Positions 1 to 8,147 of a stretch of DNA of 64,000 nucleotides are shown one piece after another. The notes under the pieces are model-generated. The model did no database searches and was not told the origin of the DNA. It worked only from the letters and a program-made list of their open reading frames with translations. Made by a program: the position numbers and the translations under genes. Within the stretch, counting starts at the first letter, position 1. Each line of letters starts with the position of its first letter. Location: positions 992,001-1,056,000 of the forward strand of contig NZ_QVID01000001.1 in NCBI RefSeq assembly GCF_003413745.1, in the 5' to 3' direction. The stretch is from Marixanthomonas ophiurae (GTDB lineage Bacteria > Bacteroidota > Bacteroidia > Flavobacteriales > Flavobacteriaceae).

Positions 1-60
1 CTCCTGTCCATTCATAAATGTATAAAAGAACATGGTTAGAAATAGAAATAATTGTTTCAT
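1..60 (-). CDS. Partial CDS: N-terminus of an exported protein
   Basis: A reading frame opens with ATG at 60 on the minus strand and runs off the left edge of the window. The 20 visible residues begin MKQLFLFLTMFFYTF and continue into NGQE, which looks like a signal peptide: a lysine, a hydrophobic core, then a short polar stretch. The start lies 6 bp downstream of the metG stop, so the gene is probably co-transcribed with metG. Nothing can be said about the mature protein. Confidence 0.6.
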   Translation of the reverse strand, partial: MKQLFLFLTMFFYTFMNGQE

Positions 61-66
61 AAAGTA

Positions 67-2157
67 TTAATTTATCGATGCTCCGTTTTCAACTCCAGCT
101 CCTGTACTGAGCGGAGTCGAAGTGTCTGGGTTTACAAAAGATAACTTCCCTTCAGCTGTTTCGGTCATTAAAATCATGCCTTGGCTTTCTACACCGCGTA
201 ATTTTCTAGGCGCTAAATTAACGAGTACCGTCACTTTTTTACCAATAACTTCTTCTGCTTTAAAACTTTCAGCAATTCCTGAAACGATGGTGCGTACATC
301 GATACCCGTATCCACTTTTAATACCAGTAATTTTTTCGTTTTTGGCATTTTATCGGCTTCGATAATGGTTCCCACGCGCATATCGAGTTTGGTGAAATCT
401 TCAAACTGAATGGTTTCTTTTTCAGGCTCTACGGTTTTGTTCATGGCTTCATTGGCTTTTTTACTGGCTTCTAGCTTATCTAACTGCTTTTGTATTTGCT
501 CGTCCTCAATTTTACTGAACAACAAACTTCCCTTTCCTGTTTGGTGACTAGGCTTTATAAGTTCAGTTTTTGAAGTGACATCACTCCAAATAAGTTCATT
601 TTCACCTTTTTCAAGATGAAGCATTTCTCTTAATTTTTCTGAAGTAAATGGCAAAAACGGTTCGCTCAAGACTGATAAAGCAGAGGCGATTTGCAATGCG
701 ACATACATCACCGTTTTGGTTCGTGTTTCATCGGTTTTAAACGTTTTCCAAGGTTCTTCGTCTGCTAAATATTTGTTACCTAATCGCGCGACATTCATCA
801 ATTCTTGCTGCGCTTCTCTAAAACGATACCGCTCTATCGAACTCGCAATAACAGCTGGATAGGCCTGTAACTCTTTTAATGTTTGTTTGTCAACTTCAGA
901 AAAATCTGAAGCCTCTGGAACAATACCATCGTAATATTTATTGGTTAAAACCACCACTCGATTTATGAAATTTCCGAAGATAGCAACCAACTCATTATTG
1001 TTTCTAGCTTGAAAATCGGACCAAGTAAAGTCGTTGTCTTTTGTTTCTGGAGCGTTTGCTGTTAATACATAGCGCAACACATCTTGTTGATTTGGAAACT
1101 CCTCCAAATACTCGTGCAACCAAACCGCCCAGTTTTTACTAGTGGATATTTTATTGCCTTCCAGGTTTAAAAATTCATTCGCAGGAACGTTATCTGGTAA
1201 AATATAACTTCCGTCAGCTTTTAGCATACTCGGGAAGATAATACAGTGAAAAACAATGTTGTCTTTCCCAATAAAATGAAGCAGTTTAGAATCTTCATCT
1301 TTCCAATATGGTTCCCAGTCTTTACCTTCGCGTTCGGCCCATTCTTTGGTTGCCGAAATATACCCTATCGGCGCATCAAACCAAACATATAAAACCTTGC
1401 CTTCACCTCCTTCAACAGGTACGGGAATTCCCCACTCCAGATCGCGGGTTACCGCTCGTGCTCGTAAGCCGTCGTCAATCCAAGATTTGCATTGGCCGTA
1501 CACATTGCTTTTCCAATCTTTTTTATGGTCTTTTAAAATCCATTCTTTTAAAAAGCCTTCGTATTGGTCTAAAGGTAAAAACCAATGGCGTGTTTCTTTT
1601 AAAACAGGCTTGTTACCCGTAATGGCACTTTTTGGATTGATTAAATCGGTTGCGTTGTGTGAGGTTCCGCAGTTTTCGCACTGGTCGCCGTAGCTTTCTT
1701 CAAAACCACATTTTGGGCAGGTTCCTAAAATAAACCGATCGGCCAGAAATTGGTCGGCTTCGGCATCGTACAATTGCTCGGTAACTTCTTCAATAAACTT
1801 TCCGTCTTCATACAATTTTTTGAAAAATGCTGAAGCAGTATCGTGATGAACTTTTGCTGAGGTGCGGGAATAGTTATCAAAGGAAATTCCGAAATCTTCA
1901 AACGATTTTTTAATGATTCCGTGGTATTTATCCACTACTTCTTGAGGCGTGATGCCTTCTTTTTTGGCCTTAATGGTAATAGGCACGCCGTGTTCGTCAC
2001 TTCCGCAGACAAATGCTACATCTTTATTTTGTAAGCGTTGGTAGCGCGCGTAAATATCTGCTGGCACATATACCCCAGCTAAATGCCCGATATGAACAGG
2101 GCCATTGGTGTACGGTAAAGCGGCGGTAATAGTATATCTTTTTGGTGTCGTTTGCAT
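67..2157 (-). CDS. metG: Methionine--tRNA ligase (long form with C-terminal tRNA-binding domain)
   Basis: Charges tRNA-Met with methionine in the cytoplasm. The 696 residues show the class I signature HIGH at 22-25, a zinc knuckle with CPKC at 147-150 and CENC at 160-163, and the KMSKS loop in the form KISTSK at 336-341. The last ~110 residues form an EMAP/Trbp111-type OB-fold tRNA-binding domain (LDMRVGTI through [12 protein letters not shown]). A TAATTTTG promoter element lies at 2189-2196 on the minus strand, about 30 bp ahead of the start. The extreme C-terminus (about D678-T685) is encoded by a dispersed repeat, described separately; otherwise the length is normal for the Bacteroidetes form. 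Confidence 0.97.
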   Translation of the reverse strand: MQTTPKRYTITAALPYTNGPVHIGHLAGVYVPADIYARYQRLQNKDVAFVCGSDEHGVPITIKAKKEGITPQEVVDKYHGIIKKSFEDFGISFDNYSRTSAKVHHDTASAFFKKLYEDGKFIEEVTEQLYDAEADQFLADRFILGTCPKCGFEESYGDQCENCGTSHNATDLINPKSAITGNKPVLKETRHWFLPLDQYEGFLKEWILKDHKKDWKSNVYGQCKSWIDDGLRARAVTRDLEWGIPVPVEGGEGKVLYVWFDAPIGYISATKEWAEREGKDWEPYWKDEDSKLLHFIGKDNIVFHCIIFPSMLKADGSYILPDNVPANEFLNLEGNKISTSKNWAVWLHEYLEEFPNQQDVLRYVLTANAPETKDNDFTWSDFQARNNNELVAIFGNFINRVVVLTNKYYDGIVPEASDFSEVDKQTLKELQAYPAVIASSIERYRFREAQQELMNVARLGNKYLADEEPWKTFKTDETRTKTVMYVALQIASALSVLSEPFLPFTSEKLREMLHLEKGENELIWSDVTSKTELIKPSHQTGKGSLLFSKIEDEQIQKQLDKLEASKKANEAMNKTVEPEKETIQFEDFTKLDMRVGTIIEADKMPKTKKLLVLKVDTGIDVRTIVSGIAESFKAEEVIGKKVTVLVNLAPRKLRGVESQGMILMTETAEGKLSFVNPDTSTPLSTGAGVENGASIN
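105..125. repeat. Dispersed repeat, copy 1 (inside the metG 3' end)
   Basis: The + strand reads TACTGAGCGGAGTCGAAGTGT here. A near-identical copy sits at 59968-59988, with 17 of 21 positions the same and the differences mostly transitions. The outer bases CACT/AGTG are complementary in copy 2. Sequences of this kind (the TTCGACTCCGCTCAGT family) recur in Flavobacteriia genomes as far as I know. Here it is translated as the peptide DTSTPLST near the MetG C-terminus. Confidence 0.55.
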
Positions 2158-2247
2158 AATTGAATCCTTCGTTTTCTTGATGGAGGTGCAAAATTACGGA
2201 TAAATGTGTTAATTTGGGTGCTATACTATTTTAGATTACCACTACTT

Positions 2248-3147
2248 ATGATTACACCTGAATTTTTACAAAAAGGCGATACCGTCGCAATTGTTTCCAC
2301 TGCTCGAAAAATTTCAAAAACAGAATTAAAACCCGGTTTAGACTTGTTAGAAGGATGGGGCTTGAAAGTAATTTTAGGAAAAACAATCGAAGCCGAACAA
2401 AACCAGTTTGCAGGAGATGATGGATTACGAACAGCTGATTTTCAAGAGATGTTAGATAACCCAAAGGTAAAAGCCATTTGGTGTGCGCGAGGTGGTTATG
2501 GAACGGTTCGGATGGTGGATGGACTGAATTTTTCAGAATTCAAAAAAAATCCGAAGTGGGTTATTGGGTATAGCGATATTACGGTGCTGCATTCGCACAT
2601 TCATAATTTGGATGTAGAAACGATGCACGCTGATATGCCAGCAGATATTAAGAAGAGAACAGTAGAAGCAGCAACTTCCATAAAAAAAGTTCTATTTGGA
2701 GAAGAATATAAAATTTCATTTCCTTCCGAAGAAAAAGAATTAATCCGAACCGGAAAAGTAACAGGGCAATTGGTGGGCGGTAACCTTTCGGTTTTGTATT
2801 CTATTTTAGGAAGTACTTCGTCAGTAAATACCGATGGAAAAATACTTTTCATAGAAGATTTGGATGAATACCTATATCACATTGACCGAATGATGCAAAA
2901 CCTTAAACGCAGCGGATTTCTGAAAAACCTTTCTGGATTGGTAGTAGGTGGTTTGAGCGATATGAATGATAATACGATTCCTTTTGGAAAAACGGCTGAG
3001 AAAATTATTGCTGAAGTTGTTTCAGAATATGAGTACCCGGTTTGTTTTAATGCTCCGGCAGGTCATATAAAAGACAATCGCGCATTGATAATGGGACGAA
3101 ACGTTACGTTGGAAGTGACTGAAAAGGAAGCGAAACTTACTTTTTAA
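2248..3147 (+). CDS. LD-carboxypeptidase (peptidase family S66)
   Basis: Cytoplasmic serine peptidase that removes the terminal D-alanine from muropeptide tetrapeptides during peptidoglycan recycling. The 299 residues show the family triad: Ser109 in GYSDIT, Glu203 in FIEDLDE and His273 in GHIKDNRAL. The ARGGYGTVR motif near residue 81 is also typical of the family. I place the start at 2248 (MITPEFLQKGD), not at the in-frame ATG at 2206: family members begin just before the GDxVAIVS strand, and the extra 14 residues look like untranslated leader. The gene stands alone, divergent from metG. There is no export signal, as expected for the cytoplasmic LdcA type. Confidence 0.92.
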   Translation: MITPEFLQKGDTVAIVSTARKISKTELKPGLDLLEGWGLKVILGKTIEAEQNQFAGDDGLRTADFQEMLDNPKVKAIWCARGGYGTVRMVDGLNFSEFKKNPKWVIGYSDITVLHSHIHNLDVETMHADMPADIKKRTVEAATSIKKVLFGEEYKISFPSEEKELIRTGKVTGQLVGGNLSVLYSILGSTSSVNTDGKILFIEDLDEYLYHIDRMMQNLKRSGFLKNLSGLVVGGLSDMNDNTIPFGKTAEKIIAEVVSEYEYPVCFNAPAGHIKDNRALIMGRNVTLEVTEKEAKLTF

Positions 3148-3150
3148 ATG

Positions 3151-3459
3151 CTATTTGTCAATCGTATATTTTTTGGAATTAGATCGAATCAATAAATAGG
3201 GAATCCCTATGATTAATGCCCCAAAGAAAGCGATGTTTTCAATTTCGGGATTCGCAAACCATGTAGCGGCAAAATAACCGATTATCATTATAAAAGCCAT
3301 GCCAAACATGGCGTTTCTAAAGACTGTTGCAATTCCATCGACATCTACTTTGGCTTTTTCTTCTTTTGGAATGGTATTATAGCCTGCTATTAAAAAATAT
3401 AGTTTACCGTATTTAATCAGTATGCCAAGGATAATAAAGAGGATTGCTATTGCTATCAT
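3151..3459 (-). CDS. DUF3784 family membrane protein
   Basis: A 102-residue protein with three probable membrane segments (about residues 2-20, 50-70 and 77-95). It contains LIAGYNTIPKEEK, which matches the hallmark LIAGYNTM-KEEK of DUF3784 proteins. Their function is unknown. I chose the ATG at 3459, 4 bp past the stop of the upstream gene and preceded by an A-rich TAAAATA stretch. An in-frame ATG at 3495 would add 12 residues but overlap the upstream gene. It is probably the second gene of a two-gene unit with the zinc-ribbon protein at 3464-3907. Confidence 0.7.
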   Translation of the reverse strand: MIAIAILFIILGILIKYGKLYFLIAGYNTIPKEEKAKVDVDGIATVFRNAMFGMAFIMIIGYFAATWFANPEIENIAFFGALIIGIPYLLIRSNSKKYTIDK

Positions 3460-3463
3460 TATT

Positions 3464-3907
3464 TTAAGTGGTAAATATGTGAAAAACGGTATCATAGATA
3501 TGATACCACAATGATTTGTTTGTTTTTTCAGAATTAGGGTCTTCAATCCAATATTCACAAACATTACAAATTACCTGATTTTTGGAAGTTACTTTTACTG
3601 TTAATCCATCCATTGAGGCAATTTCATCCTCATAACCAATTTTATTTGTAGTATCTGTCCATTCAACTTTCTCGGTTCGAATTTTATCCGATGAACATCT
3701 GGGGCATCGCATTTTTCCTTTTTTTTCTTCTTTTTTTGGGTTGATAGCGATTAGTTGATTAATCCTCTCTTCCGTGAAACCTTGTTTTAAAAGATGCTTT
3801 TTAATCTTTAATTGAGTTTCTGGCATATAGGTTTGAAGTTTGAATTTTGCAAAATATGCTAATTCATAATCATCCAATTCATTCAGAAATCTTATTATTC
3901 GACTCAT
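3464..3907 (-). CDS. Hypothetical zinc-ribbon protein
   Basis: Not a family I can name. The 147-residue product begins MSRIIRFLNELDDYELAYF, a helical region of about 65 residues that is charged and Lys-rich. It continues with a four-cysteine zinc ribbon, CPRC near residue 68 and CNVC about 45 residues later. An ATG two codons further upstream is possible. The C-terminal tail is aromatic and may contact the membrane. The DUF3784 membrane protein follows within 4 bp, suggesting a shared transcript and perhaps a shared job; nothing shows what that job is. Confidence 0.6.
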   Translation of the reverse strand: MSRIIRFLNELDDYELAYFAKFKLQTYMPETQLKIKKHLLKQGFTEERINQLIAINPKKEEKKGKMRCPRCSSDKIRTEKVEWTDTTNKIGYEDEIASMDGLTVKVTSKNQVICNVCEYWIEDPNSEKTNKSLWYHIYDTVFHIFTT

Positions 3908-3927
3908 TATCAAATAAAAATATAAAA

Positions 3928-3957
3928 AAATCCCCTTTTCAAGTGAAAAGGGGATTT
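3928..3957 (-). terminator. Rho-independent terminator of the S9 peptidase gene
   Basis: A perfect inverted repeat AAATCCCCTTTTC / GAAAAGGGGATTT with loop AAGT. Read on the minus strand, the stem is followed by a T-rich run (GGGGATTTTTTTATA). It lies just past the stop codon at 3963. Confidence 0.85.
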
Positions 3958-3962
3958 GAAAA

Positions 3963-5870
3963 TTAAAGCGTTTCTTTTAGCCATTTAAAAAATTCGTTTT
4001 GCCAAACCAACGCGTTTTGCGGGGTTAGGATCCAGTGGTTTTCTTCTGGAAAATAAAGCAATTTACTCTTTATTCCTAACAATTGTGCAGCTTGATAGGC
4101 GCTTAAACCTTGTTCAATCGGCACACGATAATCTTTTCCTCCTTGAATAATTAAAATAGGCGTGTCCCAATTTGATACTTTGGTAATTGGGTTGAACTCG
4201 TTGTAAACTTTTTGGGTTGTTTTATTGTTTTTGTCCCAATACGGTCCGCCAAAATCATGGTTTACAAAGAACAATTCTTCGGTGGTGCCATACATACTTC
4301 TAGTATCAAATACACCATCGTGAGCGATAAACGACTTAAAACGGTTGTTATGGATTCCAGCTAAGTAAAACACTGAATATCCGCCATAACTAGCGCCAAC
4401 AGCTCCTAATCTATCATTATCAACGTACGGCTCTTTAGCGATTTCATCGATGGCCGAAAGATAATCGTCCATTACTTGTCCGCCCCAATCTTTGCTAATG
4501 GCTTCGTTCCATTCTACACCGTGACCGGGCATACCGCGACGGTTAGGCGCCACGACAATATATCCTTGCGATGCCATTAATTGGAAATTCCAACGGTAGG
4601 AATAAAATTGTGATAGCGGCGATTGTGGACCACCTTGGGCGTATAATAAGGTTGGATATTTTTTGGAAGCGTCAAAATTTGGAGGTAGAATTACCCAAAC
4701 CAACATTTCTTTGCCGTCGGTAGTAGTTACCGTCCGCTTTTCAACTTTTGGCAAGTCGATACTATTGTATAACTCTAAATTGATATTCGTCAATTGCTTA
4801 AACGTGTTGTCTTTTAAATTAAAACTAAAAATTTCAGCAGCATGATTCATATCGGTTCGAGTAACTAACAGCGTATTGTCTTTTTGTGCAATAATACTTG
4901 TTACATCAAATTGGCCTTTGGAAAGTTGTTTTACTACCGGCGCAATTCGTTTTTTACCTGGATAGTTCACCTTAAAAAGTTGAATGGTTCCATCAACGGC
5001 AGCGGTAAAATAAACATCGGTTCCGTCGTTATTCCATAAAAAGCTACGTACTGTACCATCCCATTGTGCAGTAAGATTTTGCTTTACATCATTTTGTAAA
5101 ACAACGATATCGTTTTTATCAGCTTCATACCCATCGGTTTTCATCTGCAACCACGCCAAAGCTCCTTTTGACGAAAAAGCTGGATTAGTATCGTAACCTT
5201 TATTGTCCTTGGTAATATTTTCGGTGGTTTTAGAATCCAGATTGTACTTGTAAATATCAGTATTAGTACTAGTAGCATACTCTTTACCTTTTAACTTCTT
5301 GCTTACATAGTAAATGTCTTTGCTGTCTGGCGACCAAATATAATCTTCGTCACCACCAAAAGGACGTTGTGGTGTATGATACGGTTGTTTGGGCATAATA
5401 TCGGTGCCAGTCGCATTTTCGTTATCAGTAGGTTTGTAAAAAACATGGTTGTAGCTACCATCTTGCCACGTGTCCCAGTGACGGATATCTAAATCGGAAA
5501 AAATATAGGCGTTAGACTCTTCCAGATTTTTATATACATCTTTTCCTTTAATGGCTTCAACATGCACTTCTTCATTAAACAATTTATACGTGCCGTCGGG
5601 TGAAATATTTTTGTCTTTTGCGTTAGCATCGTCTTCATTAATTTCGACTATAGTTCCTCCCGAAACTGGCATTTTATAGTACTTGGTGTTAAAATCATTT
5701 TCTTCAATATTCGGTGTTTTTACCTTGAAAAAGATTGTCGCACCATCTTGATCCAACCCCATTACGCTTAAGCGTTTTACTTGCCATAGCAGTTCGGGGG
5801 TCATTGTTTGTTGTCCAACCATTAAACTACTGCTTAGCATTACACTTAGAATTAGAATTATTTTTTTCAT
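3963..5870 (-). CDS. S9 family peptidase (prolyl oligopeptidase/DPP type), exported
   Basis: Serine peptidase of 635 residues with a signal peptide (MKKIILILSVMLSSSLMVG). An N-terminal beta-propeller covers roughly residues 30-370, with WSPDSKDIYYVSKK-like blades, and a C-terminal alpha/beta hydrolase covers 390-635. The triad is Ser494 in GASYGGYS, Asp580 in QGGKDYRVP and His612 in EENHW. Enzymes of this architecture cleave short peptides, usually after proline or removing blocked N-terminal residues; the exact specificity cannot be read here. It is probably periplasmic or surface-associated, and there is no T9SS sorting tail. It is monocistronic with its own terminator. Confidence 0.92.
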   Translation of the reverse strand: MKKIILILSVMLSSSLMVGQQTMTPELLWQVKRLSVMGLDQDGATIFFKVKTPNIEENDFNTKYYKMPVSGGTIVEINEDDANAKDKNISPDGTYKLFNEEVHVEAIKGKDVYKNLEESNAYIFSDLDIRHWDTWQDGSYNHVFYKPTDNENATGTDIMPKQPYHTPQRPFGGDEDYIWSPDSKDIYYVSKKLKGKEYATSTNTDIYKYNLDSKTTENITKDNKGYDTNPAFSSKGALAWLQMKTDGYEADKNDIVVLQNDVKQNLTAQWDGTVRSFLWNNDGTDVYFTAAVDGTIQLFKVNYPGKKRIAPVVKQLSKGQFDVTSIIAQKDNTLLVTRTDMNHAAEIFSFNLKDNTFKQLTNINLELYNSIDLPKVEKRTVTTTDGKEMLVWVILPPNFDASKKYPTLLYAQGGPQSPLSQFYSYRWNFQLMASQGYIVVAPNRRGMPGHGVEWNEAISKDWGGQVMDDYLSAIDEIAKEPYVDNDRLGAVGASYGGYSVFYLAGIHNNRFKSFIAHDGVFDTRSMYGTTEELFFVNHDFGGPYWDKNNKTTQKVYNEFNPITKVSNWDTPILIIQGGKDYRVPIEQGLSAYQAAQLLGIKSKLLYFPEENHWILTPQNALVWQNEFFKWLKETL

Positions 5871-6030
5871 ACCTGTTCTTTTTTATACTAGAATTATTTT
5901 TTTCTGAAATGTTATAGGATATAATCATACAAAACAAAGTTAACCATAAGTAACGTTATTTGCCTGGGGTTTCAAAGGTTATTCTTTTCAACTTTAATGG
6001 TTATCTTGTAAGGTGTAATCCTAAATTGGC

Positions 6031-6393
6031 ATGGCACACCACAACGAACTTGGAAAAATAGGCGAGCAATTGGCAGCAGACTATCTTCTGAAAAACGGCT
6101 ATGAAATTTTAGAACGAAATTTTTTCTTCGACAAGGCCGAAATAGACATCATAGCCCAAAAAGATGAAGACACTATTGTAATTGTAGAAGTAAAAACCCG
6201 AAATAGTTCTTTTTTTGGGGATCCACAAAGCTTTGTTACTAGAGGAAAAGTAAAACTATTGGTAAAAGCTGCCAATGAGTATATGATTGATAACAACCTT
6301 GACAAAGAAGTTCAGTTTGATATTATTGCCGTGTTGAAAAACAAAACTACCGAACAGATTGAACATTTTGAAAATGCATTTTATCATTTTTAA
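6031..6393 (+). CDS. yraN: YraN/UPF0102 family nuclease-fold protein
   Basis: A 120-residue protein of the UPF0102 family, which has a restriction-endonuclease-like fold. The core motif is visible as IDIIAQKD, then IVIVEVKTRN (Asp...Glu-x-Lys), with the conserved N-terminal GKIGEQLAADYL. Its cellular role is not settled; a link to DNA processing or repair is assumed from the fold. It stands 75 bp ahead of cysE on the same strand, without a clear terminator between them. Confidence 0.9.
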   Translation: MAHHNELGKIGEQLAADYLLKNGYEILERNFFFDKAEIDIIAQKDEDTIVIVEVKTRNSSFFGDPQSFVTRGKVKLLVKAANEYMIDNNLDKEVQFDIIAVLKNKTTEQIEHFENAFYHF

Positions 6394-6468
6394 AAAAACC
6401 CTTATTCTATTGGTATTTCTGTAATTTTGAAATAAGGCAATCGACTCACTCAATCTTAGTTTCAACTT

Positions 6469-7266
6469 ATGAATTTTACCAAAAAAGATATTATTCAAGC
6501 CATTCAGCAACAGAAAGAAAACCCTAATTTAAAGTATCGTTTAAAAGAGCGTACCGAAGAGTTTACAAGGTTGTTATTCCATACCTTATTCGATTCGGAA
6601 ACATCCGTTTCAGAAAATTTTGATACGTTAGAAACACTTTTTGAAGAATTAGTAGATATTGCGTGTTGGACACCAGAAAAACCGTGTAAAAAGCTGTGGA
6701 AATCATACTTACAAAAACTTCCAGGAATTTTAGAAAAATTAAATAAAGATGCGAAGGCATTTGTTGAAAACGATCCTGCAGCAAATTCTATCGAAGAAGT
6801 ATATCTTTCGTATCCAGGATTTTACGCTATTGTAATCTATCGATTAAGTCACGAATTATATGAAGTGGGAATGCCTTTAGTGCCCAGGCTTATGAGTGAA
6901 TATGCACACCGTATTTCAGGAGCTGATATCAATCCCGGGGCGAAAATAGGCGAGTCCTTTTTTCTAGACCATGCAACAGGTACGGTAATTGGAGAGACTA
7001 CAATTATTAAAAATAATGTAAAAATTTACCAAGGGGTTACCTTAGGAGCGCTTTCAGTAGCAAGAAATTTACGAAATATAAAACGGCATCCAACTGTTGA
7101 AAACAATGTGGTTATTTATGCAAATGCAACTATTTTGGGCGGAAAAACAATCATTGGTGAAAATAGCGTAATAGGAGGAAATACGTGGATTACCAATTCT
7201 ATTCCGCGGAACTCTATTGTTTCAAACACCAATGAAGTGAAAATTAAAACAACAGAAAATGTTTAA
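6469..7266 (+). CDS. cysE: Serine O-acetyltransferase
   Basis: Makes O-acetyl-L-serine from serine and acetyl-CoA, the first step of cysteine synthesis. The 265 residues comprise an alpha-helical N-terminal domain of about 140 residues and a left-handed beta-helix of hexapeptide repeats (GADINPGAKIGESFFLDH onward). The catalytic DHATG and the GVTLGALS segment are both present. The N-terminal part is of the longer EpsC-like type. The gene overlaps the cysteine synthase gene by 8 bp, so the two products are probably made together and may form the usual synthase complex. Confidence 0.93.
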   Translation: MNFTKKDIIQAIQQQKENPNLKYRLKERTEEFTRLLFHTLFDSETSVSENFDTLETLFEELVDIACWTPEKPCKKLWKSYLQKLPGILEKLNKDAKAFVENDPAANSIEEVYLSYPGFYAIVIYRLSHELYEVGMPLVPRLMSEYAHRISGADINPGAKIGESFFLDHATGTVIGETTIIKNNVKIYQGVTLGALSVARNLRNIKRHPTVENNVVIYANATILGGKTIIGENSVIGGNTWITNSIPRNSIVSNTNEVKIKTTENV

Positions 7267-8143
7267 AAATATAACCGATTTTATAGGTAAGACTCCTTTA
7301 ATTGAAGCACAAACCTTAATTAAGAACCCGAAGATCACCTTACTCTTAAAAATGGAAGGTCATAACCCAGGCGGAAGCGTAAAAGATCGGGCGGCTTATA
7401 ACATGATTAGATCTGCTTTAGATCGAGGCGAAATTGATAAAAGTACGAAGCTAATTGAAGCCACAAGCGGAAATACCGGTATTGCATTAGCGATGATTGC
7501 CGGAATTTTTAAGCTTAACATTGAACTCGTGATGCCCGAAAATTCAACTAAAGAGCGTGTGCAAACCATGCGAGCGTATGGTGCGAAAGTTACGTTAACG
7601 TCATCCGATATCGGTATTGAAGGTGCAAGAGATTATGCCGAACAAAAAGTAGCTGAAGAGGGATATTATTCCTTTAATCAGTTTGCAAATGATGATAACT
7701 GGAAAGCCCATTATAAAACCACAGGCCCTGAAATTTGGAAGGATACAGAAGGGAAAATAACGCACTTTGTTTCAGCAATGGGAACTACGGGAACCATTAT
7801 GGGCACCTCTACTTATTTGAAAGAACAAAATAAAAACATTCAAATTGTAGGTGCGCAACCAACAGACGGTTCTAAAATTCCTGGAATTCGAAAATGGGAG
7901 AAAGCATATTTACCTAAAATATTCAATCCTAAAAAAGTGGATCAAGTAATTGAAGTAAGCGAAACGGAAGCTACCGAAATGGCAAAACGCTTAGCAGAGG
8001 AAGAAGGTGTATTCTCTGGGATGAGCAGCGGCGGCAGTGTTACAGCAGCGTTGAAATTAGCCGAAACATTAGAAAGTGGTGTAATCGTAGCAGTAATCTG
8101 TGATCGAGGCGATCGGTATTTGTCTTCTCTCTTGTTTGAGTAA
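7259..8143 (+). CDS. cysM: Cysteine synthase (CysM type)
   Basis: PLP-dependent enzyme that combines O-acetylserine with sulfide or thiosulfate to give cysteine. Residues 1-294 show the cofactor lysine at K42 in GGSVKDRAAYNM, the substrate loop TSGNTG at 69-74, and a C-terminal glycine-rich phosphate loop (GMSSGGSV). The length of 294 and the early lysine favour CysM over CysK. It is translationally coupled to cysE. The stop lies 4 bp from the mfd stop on the other strand, with no obvious terminator between them. Confidence 0.93.
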   Translation: MFKNITDFIGKTPLIEAQTLIKNPKITLLLKMEGHNPGGSVKDRAAYNMIRSALDRGEIDKSTKLIEATSGNTGIALAMIAGIFKLNIELVMPENSTKERVQTMRAYGAKVTLTSSDIGIEGARDYAEQKVAEEGYYSFNQFANDDNWKAHYKTTGPEIWKDTEGKITHFVSAMGTTGTIMGTSTYLKEQNKNIQIVGAQPTDGSKIPGIRKWEKAYLPKIFNPKKVDQVIEVSETEATEMAKRLAEEEGVFSGMSSGGSVTAALKLAETLESGVIVAVICDRGDRYLSSLLFE

Positions 8144-8147
8144 ATTG

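Noticed and set aside
122-409. 95-residue + strand frame opposite metG
   Set aside because: Lies wholly inside a well-supported gene, with no domain, no start context and no independent promoter.
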